Part shown: positions 1 to 9,601 of the stretch, piece by piece | Position numbering within the stretch: the stretch's first letter is position 1 | Layout of the letters: each line of letters opens with the position of its first letter | Assembly (NCBI GenBank): GCA_050949255.1 | Contig: JBMNFJ010000016.1 | Span: forward strand, 868,001-932,000 | Reading direction: 5' to 3' | From: UBA3941 sp002385665 | GTDB lineage: Bacteria; Bacillota; Clostridia; Caldicoprobacterales; UBA3941 | DNA length: 64,000 nt | Translations under genes and position numbers: made by a program | Notes under the pieces: model-generated | Database searches by the model: none | Seen by the model: the letters and a program-made list of their open reading frames with translations, nothing else | What the model was told of the DNA's origin: nothing

Positions 1-969
1 ATTATCCACATTTACTGTATAAGCACCTATATGTTGGGTAATTCCACCTGCCTCTTGCGCTGTTACCCTTGAATTTCTTATGGCGTCCAATAATGATGTT
101 TTTCCGTGATCCACATGTCCCATAACTGTTACTATGGGTGGACGAGGTTCTAAACTAGAGGGATCATCCTCAAAATCCTCATCCTCTAGTATCTCTTCAA
201 AGCTTTTAACAACCTTTTTATCTAGCTGGATCCCAAATTCAGCTGATATAATCGCAGCTGTATCATAATCTAAATCTTGATTAATTGTAGCCAAGATTCC
301 AAGGTTCATTAGCTTTTTCATGATTTCGGGTACAGAAACCCCTATTTTTTCTGACAACTCTTTTACCGATATAAGTTCTCCCATTATGATAGCTTTTTTC
401 CTTTCCGGTACTTTTGCAGATTGTTCTTGTTTCTTCTGGCTGGATGTCTTGCTTGTTCTCAGCTTCTTGATTCTGGAATATGCTTCTTCTTCTTCCCAAA
501 AATCCATTTTATTCTTTCGTTCTCTCCGTCTTTGAACACTATCATATCCCTTGCTCGGAGCGGCTTTATCCTTGCCGGGTTTCTCCACTGGTATATCGAA
601 TTCCCGGATAATTCCTTTGGATTTCCCTCGTGACTGCTTATTATGGGTATCCTCGACATCCGGTCTTATTTCTTTCTCTTCTCCTGTTCGTCCCACTGTT
701 GTTGGTTGGGAATCTTTTTTGGCCTTTTCTTCCAAAATTATTCGCTGTTCTTCTTCTTTCTTCTTGCGTAATTCCTCTTCTAGCCTTTGTCTCTTTTTCT
801 TTTCTTCTAATTCTTTCTCTCTGGCTTCCTGGTTTAATCTGTCTCTGAGTTTCAGAAGGGTATTTTTATATTCGGCTATATCCCTTTCTACTTCTCCTAC
901 CTTATCCATTAATTCTCTGGCACCCACAGTTACTTTTTTCGCCATTGAGTACACATTAATTTTTGACAT
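1..969 (-). CDS. infB: Translation initiation factor IF-2, N-terminal part (cut by window edge)
   Basis: IF-2 is the GTPase that places fMet-tRNA on the 30S subunit and drives 70S joining. The visible 323 residues begin with a basic helix, followed by a long Lys/Glu/Arg-rich linker (about residues 45-190), the IF-2 N-terminal subdomain near 195-260, and then the start of the G domain. The G1 loop reads GHVDHGKT at about residues 284-291 and is followed by the switch I region with the [10 protein letters not shown] motif. The reading frame stays open to base 1, so the G2-G5 motifs and C-terminal domains lie outside. The ATG overlaps the TAA of the preceding gene by one base, which suggests translational coupling within the rimP-nusA operon. 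Confidence 0.97.
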   Translation of the reverse strand, partial: MSKINVYSMAKKVTVGARELMDKVGEVERDIAEYKNTLLKLRDRLNQEAREKELEEKKKRQRLEEELRKKKEEEQRIILEEKAKKDSQPTTVGRTGEEKEIRPDVEDTHNKQSRGKSKGIIREFDIPVEKPGKDKAAPSKGYDSVQRRRERKNKMDFWEEEEAYSRIKKLRTSKTSSQKKQEQSAKVPERKKAIIMGELISVKELSEKIGVSVPEIMKKLMNLGILATINQDLDYDTAAIISAEFGIQLDKKVVKSFEEILEDEDFEDDPSSLEPRPPIVTVMGHVDHGKTSLLDAIRNSRVTAQEAGGITQHIGAYTVNVDN

Positions 970-1322
970 TAATCCATCACCCCCATTTTTGTTATAGACG
1001 ATGGTAATACTCTAATTATCATATCCCTAAACGCCATATCAGTTATAGCTAGAAGGGTACGCTCCGTCTTACCAATACATTCACCTAAGGCTTTTTTGCT
1101 ACCAAATTGTATTATATCCACTTTTCTGTACTCACACATATCTCGGAATTTTTTAACCGTATTTGCTGAAGCCTCATCACTTACAATGACCAATCGTGCT
1201 TTTCCTGATCTAATTGCATTCTCTACTGCAAACGAACCAGACACTATTTTCCCTGCCCTTTTTGAAAGGCCAATCAGTTGATAAATCTTATTGTTAATTA
1301 TTCTCACCTTCACCCATTTCAT
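969..1322 (-). CDS. rplGA: L7Ae-family ribosomal/RNA-binding protein YlxQ
   Basis: This is a small L7Ae/L30e/Gadd45-type RNA-binding protein of 117 residues or slightly fewer. The core shows [14 protein letters not shown] near residue 17 and a Gly/Lys-rich K-turn-binding surface ([14 protein letters not shown]); this is the YlxQ family found between ylxR and infB in Firmicutes. The annotated ATG lies inside the 3' end of the preceding gene and gives a 29-base overlap. GTG codons 4 or 6 codons further in (reading VKVRIINN or VRIINN) are also possible starts. It ends in a TAATG overlap with infB. Family members bind kink-turn RNA; the cellular role here is inferred from position. Confidence 0.9.
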   Translation of the reverse strand: MKWVKVRIINNKIYQLIGLSKRAGKIVSGSFAVENAIRSGKARLVIVSDEASANTVKKFRDMCEYRKVDIIQFGSKKALGECIGKTERTLLAITDMAFRDMIIRVLPSSITKMGVMD

Positions 1323-1569
1323 TAGTTAAACTATCATATATATCATGGGAAATTTTTTGCCCAAAAGCCCGCTCTAGTCTTTTGTTCCTTATGGCGCTTT
1401 CCAAACAATTTTGATCCATGCATATATAAGCTCCCCTGCCTGGTTTCTTCCCTACTTTGTCTATGCTAATATCACCTTCTGGGCTTCTAACCACTCTAAT
1501 AAGTTCTTTCTTGGGACGCATTTCGTTACAGCCTATACACATTCTGAGAGGAATCTTTCTTTTTCTCAA
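1294..1569 (-). CDS. rnpM: RNase P modulator RnpM (YlxR, DUF448)
   Basis: This is a 91-residue basic protein of the YlxR/DUF448 family, now known in Bacillus as an RNA-binding modulator of RNase P. Family marks are the N-terminal RMCIGCNEMRPKKELIRVVRSPEG block (CxxC-like, residues about 10-33) and the GRGAYIC motif near residue 44. Its start overlaps the nusA stop by four bases (ATGA type), so it is translated with nusA. The acidic tail reads into the overlapping start of ylxQ. Length and place between nusA and ylxQ match the family exactly. Confidence 0.93.
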   Translation of the reverse strand: MRKRKIPLRMCIGCNEMRPKKELIRVVRSPEGDISIDKVGKKPGRGAYICMDQNCLESAIRNKRLERAFGQKISHDIYDSLTNEMGEGENN

Positions 1570-2651
1570 AGCACATCATCCCCTTGAATCATATTATCAT
1601 CTTCTATAGAATCAATATTGTCCATTTGAGATATGCTCTTTATATCAATCTTCCAACCGGTTAACTTGGCTGCCAATCTTGCGTTTTGACCCTCTTTACC
1701 GATTGCAAGTGATAGCTGATTGTCCGGGACTACTACCCTTGCTGATTTTTCAAGTTCATTGATCTGTACATTCAGTATCCTAGCAGGACTTAAGGCACTC
1801 CCAATATACTCCCTAGGGTCATCGCTCCACTTAATGATGTCAATTTTTTCACCCTTTAATTCGTCAACAACATGTTGTACTCTTATACCATGCTGCCCAA
1901 CACACGCTCCAATTGGATCGATGCTGGGGTGATGAGTAAAAACAGCCATTTTTGTCCTCGAACCTGCTTCTCGCGCTATATCCTTAATAATGACCTCTCC
2001 ACGTATAATTTCGGGAACTTCCCTTTCAAAAAGTCTTTTTACTAGATTGGGATGGGTTCTGGAAACGGTTATTTGGGGACCTTTATTGGTCATCTTTACT
2101 TCTGTAATATATACCATTAAACGATCATTAACTTGATAATTTTCAGTAAGAACCTGTTCGTTAGGTGGCATAGTTGCTTCGGCACCGTCTATATCAACGA
2201 ATACATTTCTACGTTCTGCTCGTTGAATTACACAGGTCATAATTTCGTCTTCTTTTTCAATAAATTTTTGGTATATAAGGGCTCTTTCAGCCTCACGTAT
2301 GCGCTGGACTACAACCTGTTTGGCATTCTGTGCGGCTATACGACCAAAGTTTTTGGGAGTAACCTCTATCTTTACAACATCCCCCAATTTATAAACCGGG
2401 TCAATCCTTTGGGCATCTTCTAAATAGATCTGCTGTGATTCATCAACTACCTCATCTACTATAGTTTTCATTGCATAAACCTTGACTACACCCGTTGATT
2501 TATCGATGTTAACCTGCACATTTTGACTAGTCCCAAAGTTTTTCTTATAAGCCGACAAAAGCGCTGCTTCAATAGCATCTATCAATATTTCCTTGTCAAT
2601 TCCTTTTTCGCTGGCGATCTGATCCAGAGCACCAAGAAACTCCCCGTTCAT
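1566..2651 (-). CDS. nusA: Transcription termination/antitermination factor NusA
   Basis: NusA binds RNA polymerase and nascent RNA, promoting pausing and either termination or antitermination. The 361-residue length is typical of the short Firmicutes form. The N-terminal RNAP-binding domain covers about residues 1-130, the S1 domain about 135-200 (VFVDIDGAEATMP), and two KH domains follow; KH1 contains the ACVGQHGIRVQHVVDEL motif and KH2 the IGKEGQNARLAAKLTGW motif. There is no C-terminal acidic repeat domain of the E. coli kind. It follows rimP by about 58 bases and overlaps rnpM. Confidence 0.97.
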   Translation of the reverse strand: MNGEFLGALDQIASEKGIDKEILIDAIEAALLSAYKKNFGTSQNVQVNIDKSTGVVKVYAMKTIVDEVVDESQQIYLEDAQRIDPVYKLGDVVKIEVTPKNFGRIAAQNAKQVVVQRIREAERALIYQKFIEKEDEIMTCVIQRAERRNVFVDIDGAEATMPPNEQVLTENYQVNDRLMVYITEVKMTNKGPQITVSRTHPNLVKRLFEREVPEIIRGEVIIKDIAREAGSRTKMAVFTHHPSIDPIGACVGQHGIRVQHVVDELKGEKIDIIKWSDDPREYIGSALSPARILNVQINELEKSARVVVPDNQLSLAIGKEGQNARLAAKLTGWKIDIKSISQMDNIDSIEDDNMIQGDDVL

Positions 2652-2709
2652 TTTAACTCCTCCTCAAAGAGCATTGATTTAAACTAAAATAGTAAATTTA
2701 AGACACTTA

Positions 2710-3171
2710 TCAAAATTCAACTGATAATCTTACAATGGCAACCTGATCCCTTTTAAAACCAAGTATTTCTCCTCCAACCCGTATCTGAATCGTATCCCCG
2801 TCTAAACCGATCAATTCGCCAGTATAGTTTTTGGATCCATCTATTGCCCTGTATAGCTTTAGATCTACATTACGTCCTTTAAACCTAACAAAATCTTCTT
2901 CCTTCTTTAATGGACGATCCAATCCAACGGATGAAACCTCAAGAAAATAATTATGGGGAATGGGATCTTTTATATCAAGCACATCGCCCACCCTTTGGCT
3001 AACTTCCTGACAATCATCAAGGGTGATCCCACCGGGTTTATCTATGTATAATCTCAGGCACCAATGAGGACCCTCTTTTTTGTATTCTAAATCAACTAAC
3101 TCATAGCCTAATTCTTCAACTATGGGCAAAGCAATCTCTTGAGCAATTTTCTCAATGCTTTTTCTAGCCAA
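2710..3171 (-). CDS. rimP: Ribosome maturation factor RimP
   Basis: RimP assists 30S subunit maturation. The frame is open to an ATG at 3234, but I place the start at the TTG at 3171. A strong GGAGGT ribosome-binding sequence sits eight bases upstream of it, and the resulting 153-residue protein beginning MARKSIEKIAQEIA matches normal RimP length. The protein shows the N-terminal IVEELGYELVDLEY element and the DCQEVSQRVGDVLD segment, then VSSVGLDRPL ahead of the C-terminal SH3-like domain. It starts the rimP-nusA-rnpM-ylxQ-infB operon. The extra 21 codons upstream look like leader sequence. Confidence 0.94.
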   Translation of the reverse strand: MARKSIEKIAQEIALPIVEELGYELVDLEYKKEGPHWCLRLYIDKPGGITLDDCQEVSQRVGDVLDIKDPIPHNYFLEVSSVGLDRPLKKEEDFVRFKGRNVDLKLYRAIDGSKNYTGELIGLDGDTIQIRVGGEILGFKRDQVAIVRLSVEF

Positions 3172-3325
3172 ATTCCTTACCTCCATCTTCATCCTTGGTA
3201 GTGATACCCATATTTTTGGGGATGGTTTACACAATGGCTATAGCCAAAACTCCCTGGAGGATGGCAACCATATGAGCCATTCCCATACTTAGTTTTACTC
3301 AATATTATTCAATCATTCTAAGATA

Positions 3326-3353
3326 ATATGAAAGAGTGGGTATTCCCCACTCT
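3326..3353 (-). terminator. Intrinsic terminator after polC
   Basis: A perfect 8-base-pair stem (AGAGTGGG at 3333-3340 with CCCACTCT at 3346-3353) encloses a five-base loop and is followed on the minus strand by a short T-rich run. It lies about 65 bases past the polC stop and ahead of rimP... in transcription order this means it precedes polC's downstream neighbour rimP only if polC is read first: rimP lies downstream, while polC (3417-7682) is upstream. The stem therefore separates polC from the rimP-infB operon. The tail is short, so termination may be partial. Confidence 0.6.
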
Positions 3354-3416
3354 GTCTCAAACCGATACTATTTGGTCCAAATTCAATTATAGCATTAAAA
3401 ATATAGTAGCGCAAGG

Positions 3417-6400
3417 CTAAAATAGGGAAAGTTGGCTGGTTTCCGGGATACCGTCAAGAGCACCATGCTTTCTTAAAATCTCAATAGCTGTTTTGGTAAT
3501 TTTTGTTCTCTCCCTTAAGTCTTCTAGTGAGATAAACTCACCCTCAAGTCTAGCCTGACCGATACTTAGAGCTGCATTTGCACCAATACCCTGCAGAGTG
3601 TTCAATGGCGGCCTAATACTACCATCAGCTATTAAAAATTTAGTTGGGTGGGACTTGTATAGATCTATAGGCAAAAAGGAAATATTTCTTAAATACATCT
3701 CCAAAATAACCTCCAAAATAGTTAAGAGGTTTTTCTCTTTGGCTGTTGCACTATTGCCCTTCGATTCCAATTCCCTGATTTTATCCCTTATCACCTTTTC
3801 CCCACTTAAAGCAAAATCTGCATCAAAATCAGCTGCTTTGATTGTAAAATACGCAGCATAGAAAGCATGTGGATAATGGACTTTGAAGTAGGCGATCCTG
3901 AAAGCCATTATTACATAGGCGGAAGCATGGGCCTTTGGAAACATATACTTAATCTTCTTACATGACGAAATAAACCAGTCCGGTACACCTTTTGATACCA
4001 TTGCTTTCTCAAATTCCTGGGTTAGACCTCTTCCCTTTCGTACGCTCTCCATAATTTGAAAAGCCATTGTCGGCTCCAAACCCTTATACATTAAATATAC
4101 CATTATATCATCTCTTGTAGATATAACCTCTGATAACTGTGCAGTTCCATCCCTTATTAATGTCTGTGCATTATTGAGCCATACATCCGTCCCATGAGAT
4201 AATCCGCTAATACGTATAAGCTCACTAAAGGTGGTAGGTTTAGTATCCACCAACATTTGCCTGACAAATCGAGTGCCAAATTCGGGTATTCCGAAAGTTC
4301 CTACCTGGCTGCCTAGCGCTTCTGGCTTTATACCTAGGACTTCAGTACCCGAGAAAATTGCCATGGTTCTTTCATCATCCAATGAAATATGTCTGGAATC
4401 TACTCCCGTAAGATCCTCCAGCATCCTAATCATGGTAGGATCATCGTGTCCTAATATATCTAACTTTACTAGATTATCATGGATAAAATTATAATCAAAA
4501 TGGGTAGTTATGACTCCAGAATCCTTTGCATCTGCCGGATATTGTACTGGTGTAAACTCGTATATTTCCCGACCTTTAGGTACCACCATTATACCACCTG
4601 GGTGCTGACCTGTGGTCCGTTTCACGCCTGTACAGCCGGCAACCAGCCTTTTTATCTCTGCATTGGTGACTACCTTATCCTTATCTTCCAGATACTTCTT
4701 TACAAAACCATAGGCCGTTTTCTCTGCTATTGTCCCGATGGTTCCTGCCCTGAAAACATGACCTTCTCCAAATAATTCTTCTGTGTATTTATGAGCTATT
4801 GGTTGATATTCACCGGAAAAGTTCAAGTCGATATCAGGAACCTTATCACCTTCAAAGCCTAAAAACACTTCAAAAGGTATATCAAACCCATCTTTCTTTA
4901 AGACCGAGCCACAGTTAGGACAATTCTTATCAGGAAGATCAACACCCACACCAAATTCACCTTTGTCTATATGAAAATCGCTATACCTACACTTGGTACA
5001 AACATAATGGGGTGGAAGGGGATTGACCTCGGTTATATTAGTCAAGTATGCTACTAAGGAGGACCCAACTGAACCCCTTGAACCAACAAGATAACCATCT
5101 TCAAGGGATTTTTGCACAAGTTTATGAGCTATTAGATACAGGACAGCAAATCCGTGTTCAATAATGGATTTTAATTCCTTATCCAGGCGGTTTTCTACCA
5201 TATCTGGTAGTGGATTGCCATAAATTTTCCTGGCATTATCAATAGCCATTTTTCTAATCTGTTCATCAGAACCCGGAATCTCAGGTGTGGCTAAGCCCTG
5301 GGGTATAGGTTCTATATTATCAATTGAGGCCATAATGCGTCTCGGTGCTTCGATTACAACTTCTTTGGCAATCTCCGTTCCCAAATAACTAAAATCCTCC
5401 AACATTTCCCTTGTTGTTTTAAAATAAAGGGGTGGTTGGAATTCGGCATCACCAAATCCTTGACCGTGCATTAAGATCCTTCTAAAGTATTCATCTTGGG
5501 GATCTAAAAAATGTACATCGCCAGTTGCTACTACTGGTTTATTCATATTTCTACCAAGTTTTACAATATTTCTGTTTATATTTTCCAGATCCTTATGACT
5601 ATTAAGGTGTTTGTCCCGTACTAAGTATTCGTTATTTCCTATAGGTTGAATCTCCAAGAAATCATAAAAATTTGCTATCTCCACGATTTCGTTGTATGGT
5701 CTGCCATGAACCATAGCCTTAAACAGTTCCCCTGCTTCACATCCAGATCCTATTATTAAACCTTCCCTATACTTAGCTAAAACACTTTTGGGAATTCTGG
5801 GTTGTCTATAAAAATAATCCAAATGAGATTTTGAAACTAATTTATAAAGGTTAAGTAATCCCCTCATATTTTTTACCAATATGAGGGCATGACTGGTAGG
5901 CAAGGAATTATAGTTTGTTATATGGGTAAACGTAGTATTTATCTCTGACAGGGTTCTGACACCCATATTTTCCAGGATGTCGAATAACCTTATCAAAATT
6001 TCTCCCGTAGCCATGGCATCATGGTAAGCACGGTGATGATTATCCAATGCTATACCAAAATACTTGGCCACATAGTTTAATCCGTGTCTTTTTAAATCCT
6101 TAATTAATTCTCTCGATAGTGCAAGGGTATCAATAATAGGATTATTTATTTCCCAATTCAATCCCTTTACCTTTTCATTTATAAAACCAAAATCAAATGG
6201 TACATTATGGGCTGCCAAGGCGCTATCCCCACAGAAGTTTCTGAGGTCATCAAGCACTTCATTTATCGGAGGTGCGTCCCTTACCATACTATCATCAATC
6301 CCTGTTAATTTGGTGATTTTTTCAGGTATGGGAATTTCAGGGTTAACAAAGGTTTGAAAGGTGTCAACCACCTTCCTGTTTTTAATTTTTACAGCACCTA

Positions 6401-7682
6401 TCTCAGTTATAGCATCATATTTTGGATCCAGCCCAGTAGTTTCGATGTCTATTACAACTATATCCTGATCAAAGCCTAAACCATTTCCATTTTGCACCAT
6501 GGGTTTACAATCATTGATGAGATATGCTTCCATCCCATATATTATTTTTATACCATGCTTTTTACCAGCGGCATAGGCATTGGGAAATGCCTGCAACACC
6601 CCATGATCGGTGATAGCTATAGCTGGATGTCCCCATTTAGCAGCCCTGGATACTAAGGATTCTACAGAGGATACACCATCCATAGAACTCATCTGAGTAT
6701 GTAAATGCAATTCCACCCTTTTTACTGGTTCATCATCAGTTCTGTCCATAGACTGGGAAAGCATCAAATCATCAAAGATGATAGCTATATCCCTTTGGTA
6801 TTTATCATATGAACACTCACCCCGGACCGTAACCCAATCACCTTTTTTAATCTGGTTTTTTATCTTTTCACCTTGTTCCTTGTCGCAAAAAGTCTTGACG
6901 GTTATAGAGCTAGTGTAATCTGTTATGTCTATGCTATATATTAATTTGCCACTTCTGGTCTCTCTGGACTCTATATCAAACACTTGTCCTTTAACGATGA
7001 CTTTACCACTATCCTCTCCTAGTGTATTTATTGCCACCGGCTCGCCTTTAATAGACTTTCCTATAATAACAAATTCGCCTGAATTGGAATCTCGCTCTCC
7101 TTTACCTGTGGATGTGCCATTATTATTTGTGCTAATGGCATTTTTAATAAATTTAGAATCTTCCTGCTTCTTCTTTTTGTTGTATTTAATCTGTTCAGCT
7201 TCTAAACTCGTTACGTCTACCTTCAACATAACTTTAAAGGATAAATCAAACCTTTCGGCAATCCATTTCTTGATATACTTATCGATACCTTTATTACCCA
7301 GCAACTGAAAAATCATAGGATTTTTGATTACTAATTCTAAATCATTTTCTACAAGCCTAGTTTTACAATGGGATAGCCATTTAGCCCAATCATTCATATC
7401 CTTGTTGGCACTATATACAATATCAGTCCAAATCTTATCGAAATTATCGTGAAACCATTCCTGGCTTTTGGTGTATTCAATGATAATTCTCAAGTCTTCT
7501 ATACACCCTATTTTGTCTTTTATTAAACTTTCAATCTTTGAAAGGGTAGGAGCATCTATATAATTTATGGCTTCTATAATGATTTCCCAACGTTTATCCT
7601 TTATATAAACTTTTGTTTTTTTTAATTTCCAATCCTGCACTAGTTCCTTATAATCTACATCTAAAAAGCTACGAAAAAGCAA
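3417..7682 (-). CDS. polC: DNA polymerase III alpha subunit, PolC type
   Basis: This is the Gram-positive replicative DNA polymerase with built-in proofreading. The 1421 residues carry an N-terminal domain, an OB fold near 235-310, and a PHP domain beginning RVELHLHTQMSSMDG at about 320. A DEDD 3'-5' exonuclease (DIETTGLDP near 410) is inserted in the PHP region. A PolC zinc finger follows (CTKC near 894 and CPNC near 923), then the polymerase palm with VPDIDLNFSGEYQP near 949. The start is a TTG at 7682 preceded by a G-rich ribosome-binding sequence. It sits in the usual Firmicutes position after rseP, although a glycosyltransferase lies between them. Confidence 0.98.
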   Translation of the reverse strand: MLFRSFLDVDYKELVQDWKLKKTKVYIKDKRWEIIIEAINYIDAPTLSKIESLIKDKIGCIEDLRIIIEYTKSQEWFHDNFDKIWTDIVYSANKDMNDWAKWLSHCKTRLVENDLELVIKNPMIFQLLGNKGIDKYIKKWIAERFDLSFKVMLKVDVTSLEAEQIKYNKKKKQEDSKFIKNAISTNNNGTSTGKGERDSNSGEFVIIGKSIKGEPVAINTLGEDSGKVIVKGQVFDIESRETRSGKLIYSIDITDYTSSITVKTFCDKEQGEKIKNQIKKGDWVTVRGECSYDKYQRDIAIIFDDLMLSQSMDRTDDEPVKRVELHLHTQMSSMDGVSSVESLVSRAAKWGHPAIAITDHGVLQAFPNAYAAGKKHGIKIIYGMEAYLINDCKPMVQNGNGLGFDQDIVVIDIETTGLDPKYDAITEIGAVKIKNRKVVDTFQTFVNPEIPIPEKITKLTGIDDSMVRDAPPINEVLDDLRNFCGDSALAAHNVPFDFGFINEKVKGLNWEINNPIIDTLALSRELIKDLKRHGLNYVAKYFGIALDNHHRAYHDAMATGEILIRLFDILENMGVRTLSEINTTFTHITNYNSLPTSHALILVKNMRGLLNLYKLVSKSHLDYFYRQPRIPKSVLAKYREGLIIGSGCEAGELFKAMVHGRPYNEIVEIANFYDFLEIQPIGNNEYLVRDKHLNSHKDLENINRNIVKLGRNMNKPVVATGDVHFLDPQDEYFRRILMHGQGFGDAEFQPPLYFKTTREMLEDFSYLGTEIAKEVVIEAPRRIMASIDNIEPIPQGLATPEIPGSDEQIRKMAIDNARKIYGNPLPDMVENRLDKELKSIIEHGFAVLYLIAHKLVQKSLEDGYLVGSRGSVGSSLVAYLTNITEVNPLPPHYVCTKCRYSDFHIDKGEFGVGVDLPDKNCPNCGSVLKKDGFDIPFEVFLGFEGDKVPDIDLNFSGEYQPIAHKYTEELFGEGHVFRAGTIGTIAEKTAYGFVKKYLEDKDKVVTNAEIKRLVAGCTGVKRTTGQHPGGIMVVPKGREIYEFTPVQYPADAKDSGVITTHFDYNFIHDNLVKLDILGHDDPTMIRMLEDLTGVDSRHISLDDERTMAIFSGTEVLGIKPEALGSQVGTFGIPEFGTRFVRQMLVDTKPTTFSELIRISGLSHGTDVWLNNAQTLIRDGTAQLSEVISTRDDIMVYLMYKGLEPTMAFQIMESVRKGRGLTQEFEKAMVSKGVPDWFISSCKKIKYMFPKAHASAYVIMAFRIAYFKVHYPHAFYAAYFTIKAADFDADFALSGEKVIRDKIRELESKGNSATAKEKNLLTILEVILEMYLRNISFLPIDLYKSHPTKFLIADGSIRPPLNTLQGIGANAALSIGQARLEGEFISLEDLRERTKITKTAIEILRKHGALDGIPETSQLSLF

Positions 7683-7707
7683 TTTACTTAGTTCCCCCCA
7701 AACAAAA

Positions 7708-8337
7708 TCAATAGTTCAACTGCTTTATAATCTCCCAATACATTCTTGCCCTAGCTGCCACTCCCCTTACAAATCCCATCTTTTCTTCTTTCATAGTATG
7801 GGTAGTATTAACTAAGGGTACTTCCATAACCCTTATATTAGAAGTCTTAGCTAGGCGAGTGATTTTCATTTCAATTCCAAAACCTGTCTGCCAATCCTCT
7901 TTATCGAGATTATCCAATACCCACCTTTTCATAGCCCTCTGTCCTGTTAAATAGGGGGCAATTTTCTGGGCTAAATCTGTCATAGCCCGTCCATGACAAA
8001 AGATCCCCAAAGTCATATCAGCATAACCATTTATTATGGGAGATATCATATCCCTTACCTGCTGCCTGGTCAGTCCTATTAAGTCCGCATCTAAAAAAAG
8101 GACTACTGGCGCATTAGTGTGCATTACTCCAGCCCACATGGCTATACCTTTACCATGGTTTTCTGCAAAATCAATAACTTTCACACCATATGAATGGGCT
8201 ATTTCGTTGGTTTTATCCGTGGAGCCGTCGTTTATTACCAAAATTTCAGATATCTCTTCAATTTGGATTAATACGGAAAGAACCCTGCCAATATTCTTCT
8301 CTTCATTATAAGCTGGTATTATTGCAGATACTTTCAT
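7708..8337 (-). CDS. Family 2 glycosyltransferase
   Basis: This is a 209-residue GT-A fold enzyme that transfers a sugar from a nucleotide-sugar donor; the acceptor is unknown. It has the GT2 start SAIIPAYNEEKNIGRVL, the NDGSTDKT nucleotide-binding turn (Asp37), and the metal-binding LDAD motif (Asp83 and Asp85). A TGQRAMKRW segment follows, then an acceptor-side region ending VNTTHTMKEEKMGF. There is no membrane helix, so it is probably cytosolic or peripheral, like dolichyl-phosphate-mannose-synthase-type enzymes. It ends 26 bases before polC and lies downstream of rseP, where many relatives carry ispG and/or proS. Possible roles are polyprenyl-phosphate or glycolipid glycosylation, or glucosyl-phosphoglycerate-type synthesis. 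Confidence 0.85.
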   Translation of the reverse strand: MKVSAIIPAYNEEKNIGRVLSVLIQIEEISEILVINDGSTDKTNEIAHSYGVKVIDFAENHGKGIAMWAGVMHTNAPVVLFLDADLIGLTRQQVRDMISPIINGYADMTLGIFCHGRAMTDLAQKIAPYLTGQRAMKRWVLDNLDKEDWQTGFGIEMKITRLAKTSNIRVMEVPLVNTTHTMKEEKMGFVRGVAARARMYWEIIKQLNY

Positions 8338-8452
8338 CTCTTGTCATCCCCGGATCTCATTAAAATGGAAATATGTTATTCTCGACGTTAACTAATAAAC
8401 TTTATTCGTCTCTTAGCTAACTATTTTGTCCCTAATTATTTTTATTTCTTAC

Positions 8453-9490
8453 CTAAAACCATTGCCTGGCAACATCCTTGAAAGTTACAACTATCATCAA
8501 CAACATGAGAATAATAAATCCGGTAAAATGGATGTACTCTTCCTTTTCAGGATCAATTGGATTTCCTCTGAGACCCTCAACCAACAATAAAGTCAATCTT
8601 CCACCATCCAAGGCGGGAAAGGGTATCAAATTCATTATACCTAAATTTAACGTAATCACAACTGCAAGGTTTAAAACGTCCTTAATGCCGGATTCAACAG
8701 CCTTACCTATTTCTCCTATGATACCGATAGGTCCTACCACTTCATTTAAACCGCGACCTTGAAAAATTAGACTTCCCAGTAACTGAATCATTATAATTAT
8801 AAGCCTTCCTGTCTGCACAATTGCAAGACCTATAGCGGAAAATGGTCCCAGTCTTTCTAATTCACCGAAGTAAATGCCTATCTCATACGTATTTTTTTCC
8901 GCGGAGTAATCCGGTTTGATGTCTATATCTCGTGCTTCACCATCCCTCAAAACAGTAATTTTTAATGATTTATCTCCTTCTTCTTTTAGTATCTTCCTAA
9001 AGAGTTCTATGCCTTTATCCTGATCTTCAATATCAACCTTGATGTCATTAACCGTAATAATCTTGTCTCCCACTAGTAAACCTGCATTTTCTGCAGGAGA
9101 ACCTTCAACTATCTCAAATATATTCGTAGAGTTTTTGTAGACTCCAAAAAATGTGAAAAACATCGCCAGAAGCAAGATTGCCAATAGAAAATTCATAACG
9201 GGTCCAGCAGTAATAACCAATATTCGTTTCCACACCTTTGCGTTTGCGAAGGCTCTAGGATCGTCGCTTTCCCCATCATCACCAAAGAATTTGACATACC
9301 CGCCAATTGGTAAAGCTCGTAGAGAAAAGATCGTTTTCTTACCCTTTATTTGAGATATTTTGGGTCCCATACCAATTGAAAATTCTTCAGCGGGAATTCC
9401 TACCCAGCCTGCTACTAAAAAATGTCCCAATTCATGGGCCAATACTATTATCCCAAATAGTATCAGAGCCGTAATAATCGTTGTCATCAT
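8453..9490 (-). CDS. rseP: RIP zinc metalloprotease RseP/RasP
   Basis: This is a site-2 intramembrane protease that cleaves membrane-anchored anti-sigma factors and signal-peptide remnants. The zinc site HELGH is at residues 19-23 of the first transmembrane helix. A PDZ domain covers about 120-220 (GSPAENAGLLVGDKIITVN). The C-terminal membrane helices carry NLIPFPALDGGRL, the third metal ligand motif. I chose the ATG pair at 9490/9487, behind AGGAAGG, over an upstream frame start at 9535 that would add an unlikely hydrophobic extension. The order uppS-cdsA-dxr-rseP is the standard Firmicutes envelope cluster. Confidence 0.95.
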   Translation of the reverse strand: MMTTIITALILFGIIVLAHELGHFLVAGWVGIPAEEFSIGMGPKISQIKGKKTIFSLRALPIGGYVKFFGDDGESDDPRAFANAKVWKRILVITAGPVMNFLLAILLLAMFFTFFGVYKNSTNIFEIVEGSPAENAGLLVGDKIITVNDIKVDIEDQDKGIELFRKILKEEGDKSLKITVLRDGEARDIDIKPDYSAEKNTYEIGIYFGELERLGPFSAIGLAIVQTGRLIIIMIQLLGSLIFQGRGLNEVVGPIGIIGEIGKAVESGIKDVLNLAVVITLNLGIMNLIPFPALDGGRLTLLLVEGLRGNPIDPEKEEYIHFTGFIILMLLMIVVTFKDVARQWF

Positions 9491-9601
9491 GCACCTTCCT
9501 TTTTCTAGGATAATTAATAGTAGGTATAATATCATAGCACCGGGTGCGGAAGGAAACTATAATTACCATTATCACAGATGTAATAACATATATCGCATAA
9601 T

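Noticed and set aside
551..997. 148-codon plus-strand open frame opposite infB
   Set aside because: It is antisense to the Lys/Glu-rich linker of IF-2, whose codons give a long Ser/Phe/Leu-rich shadow. It has no family pattern or plausible ribosome-binding context.
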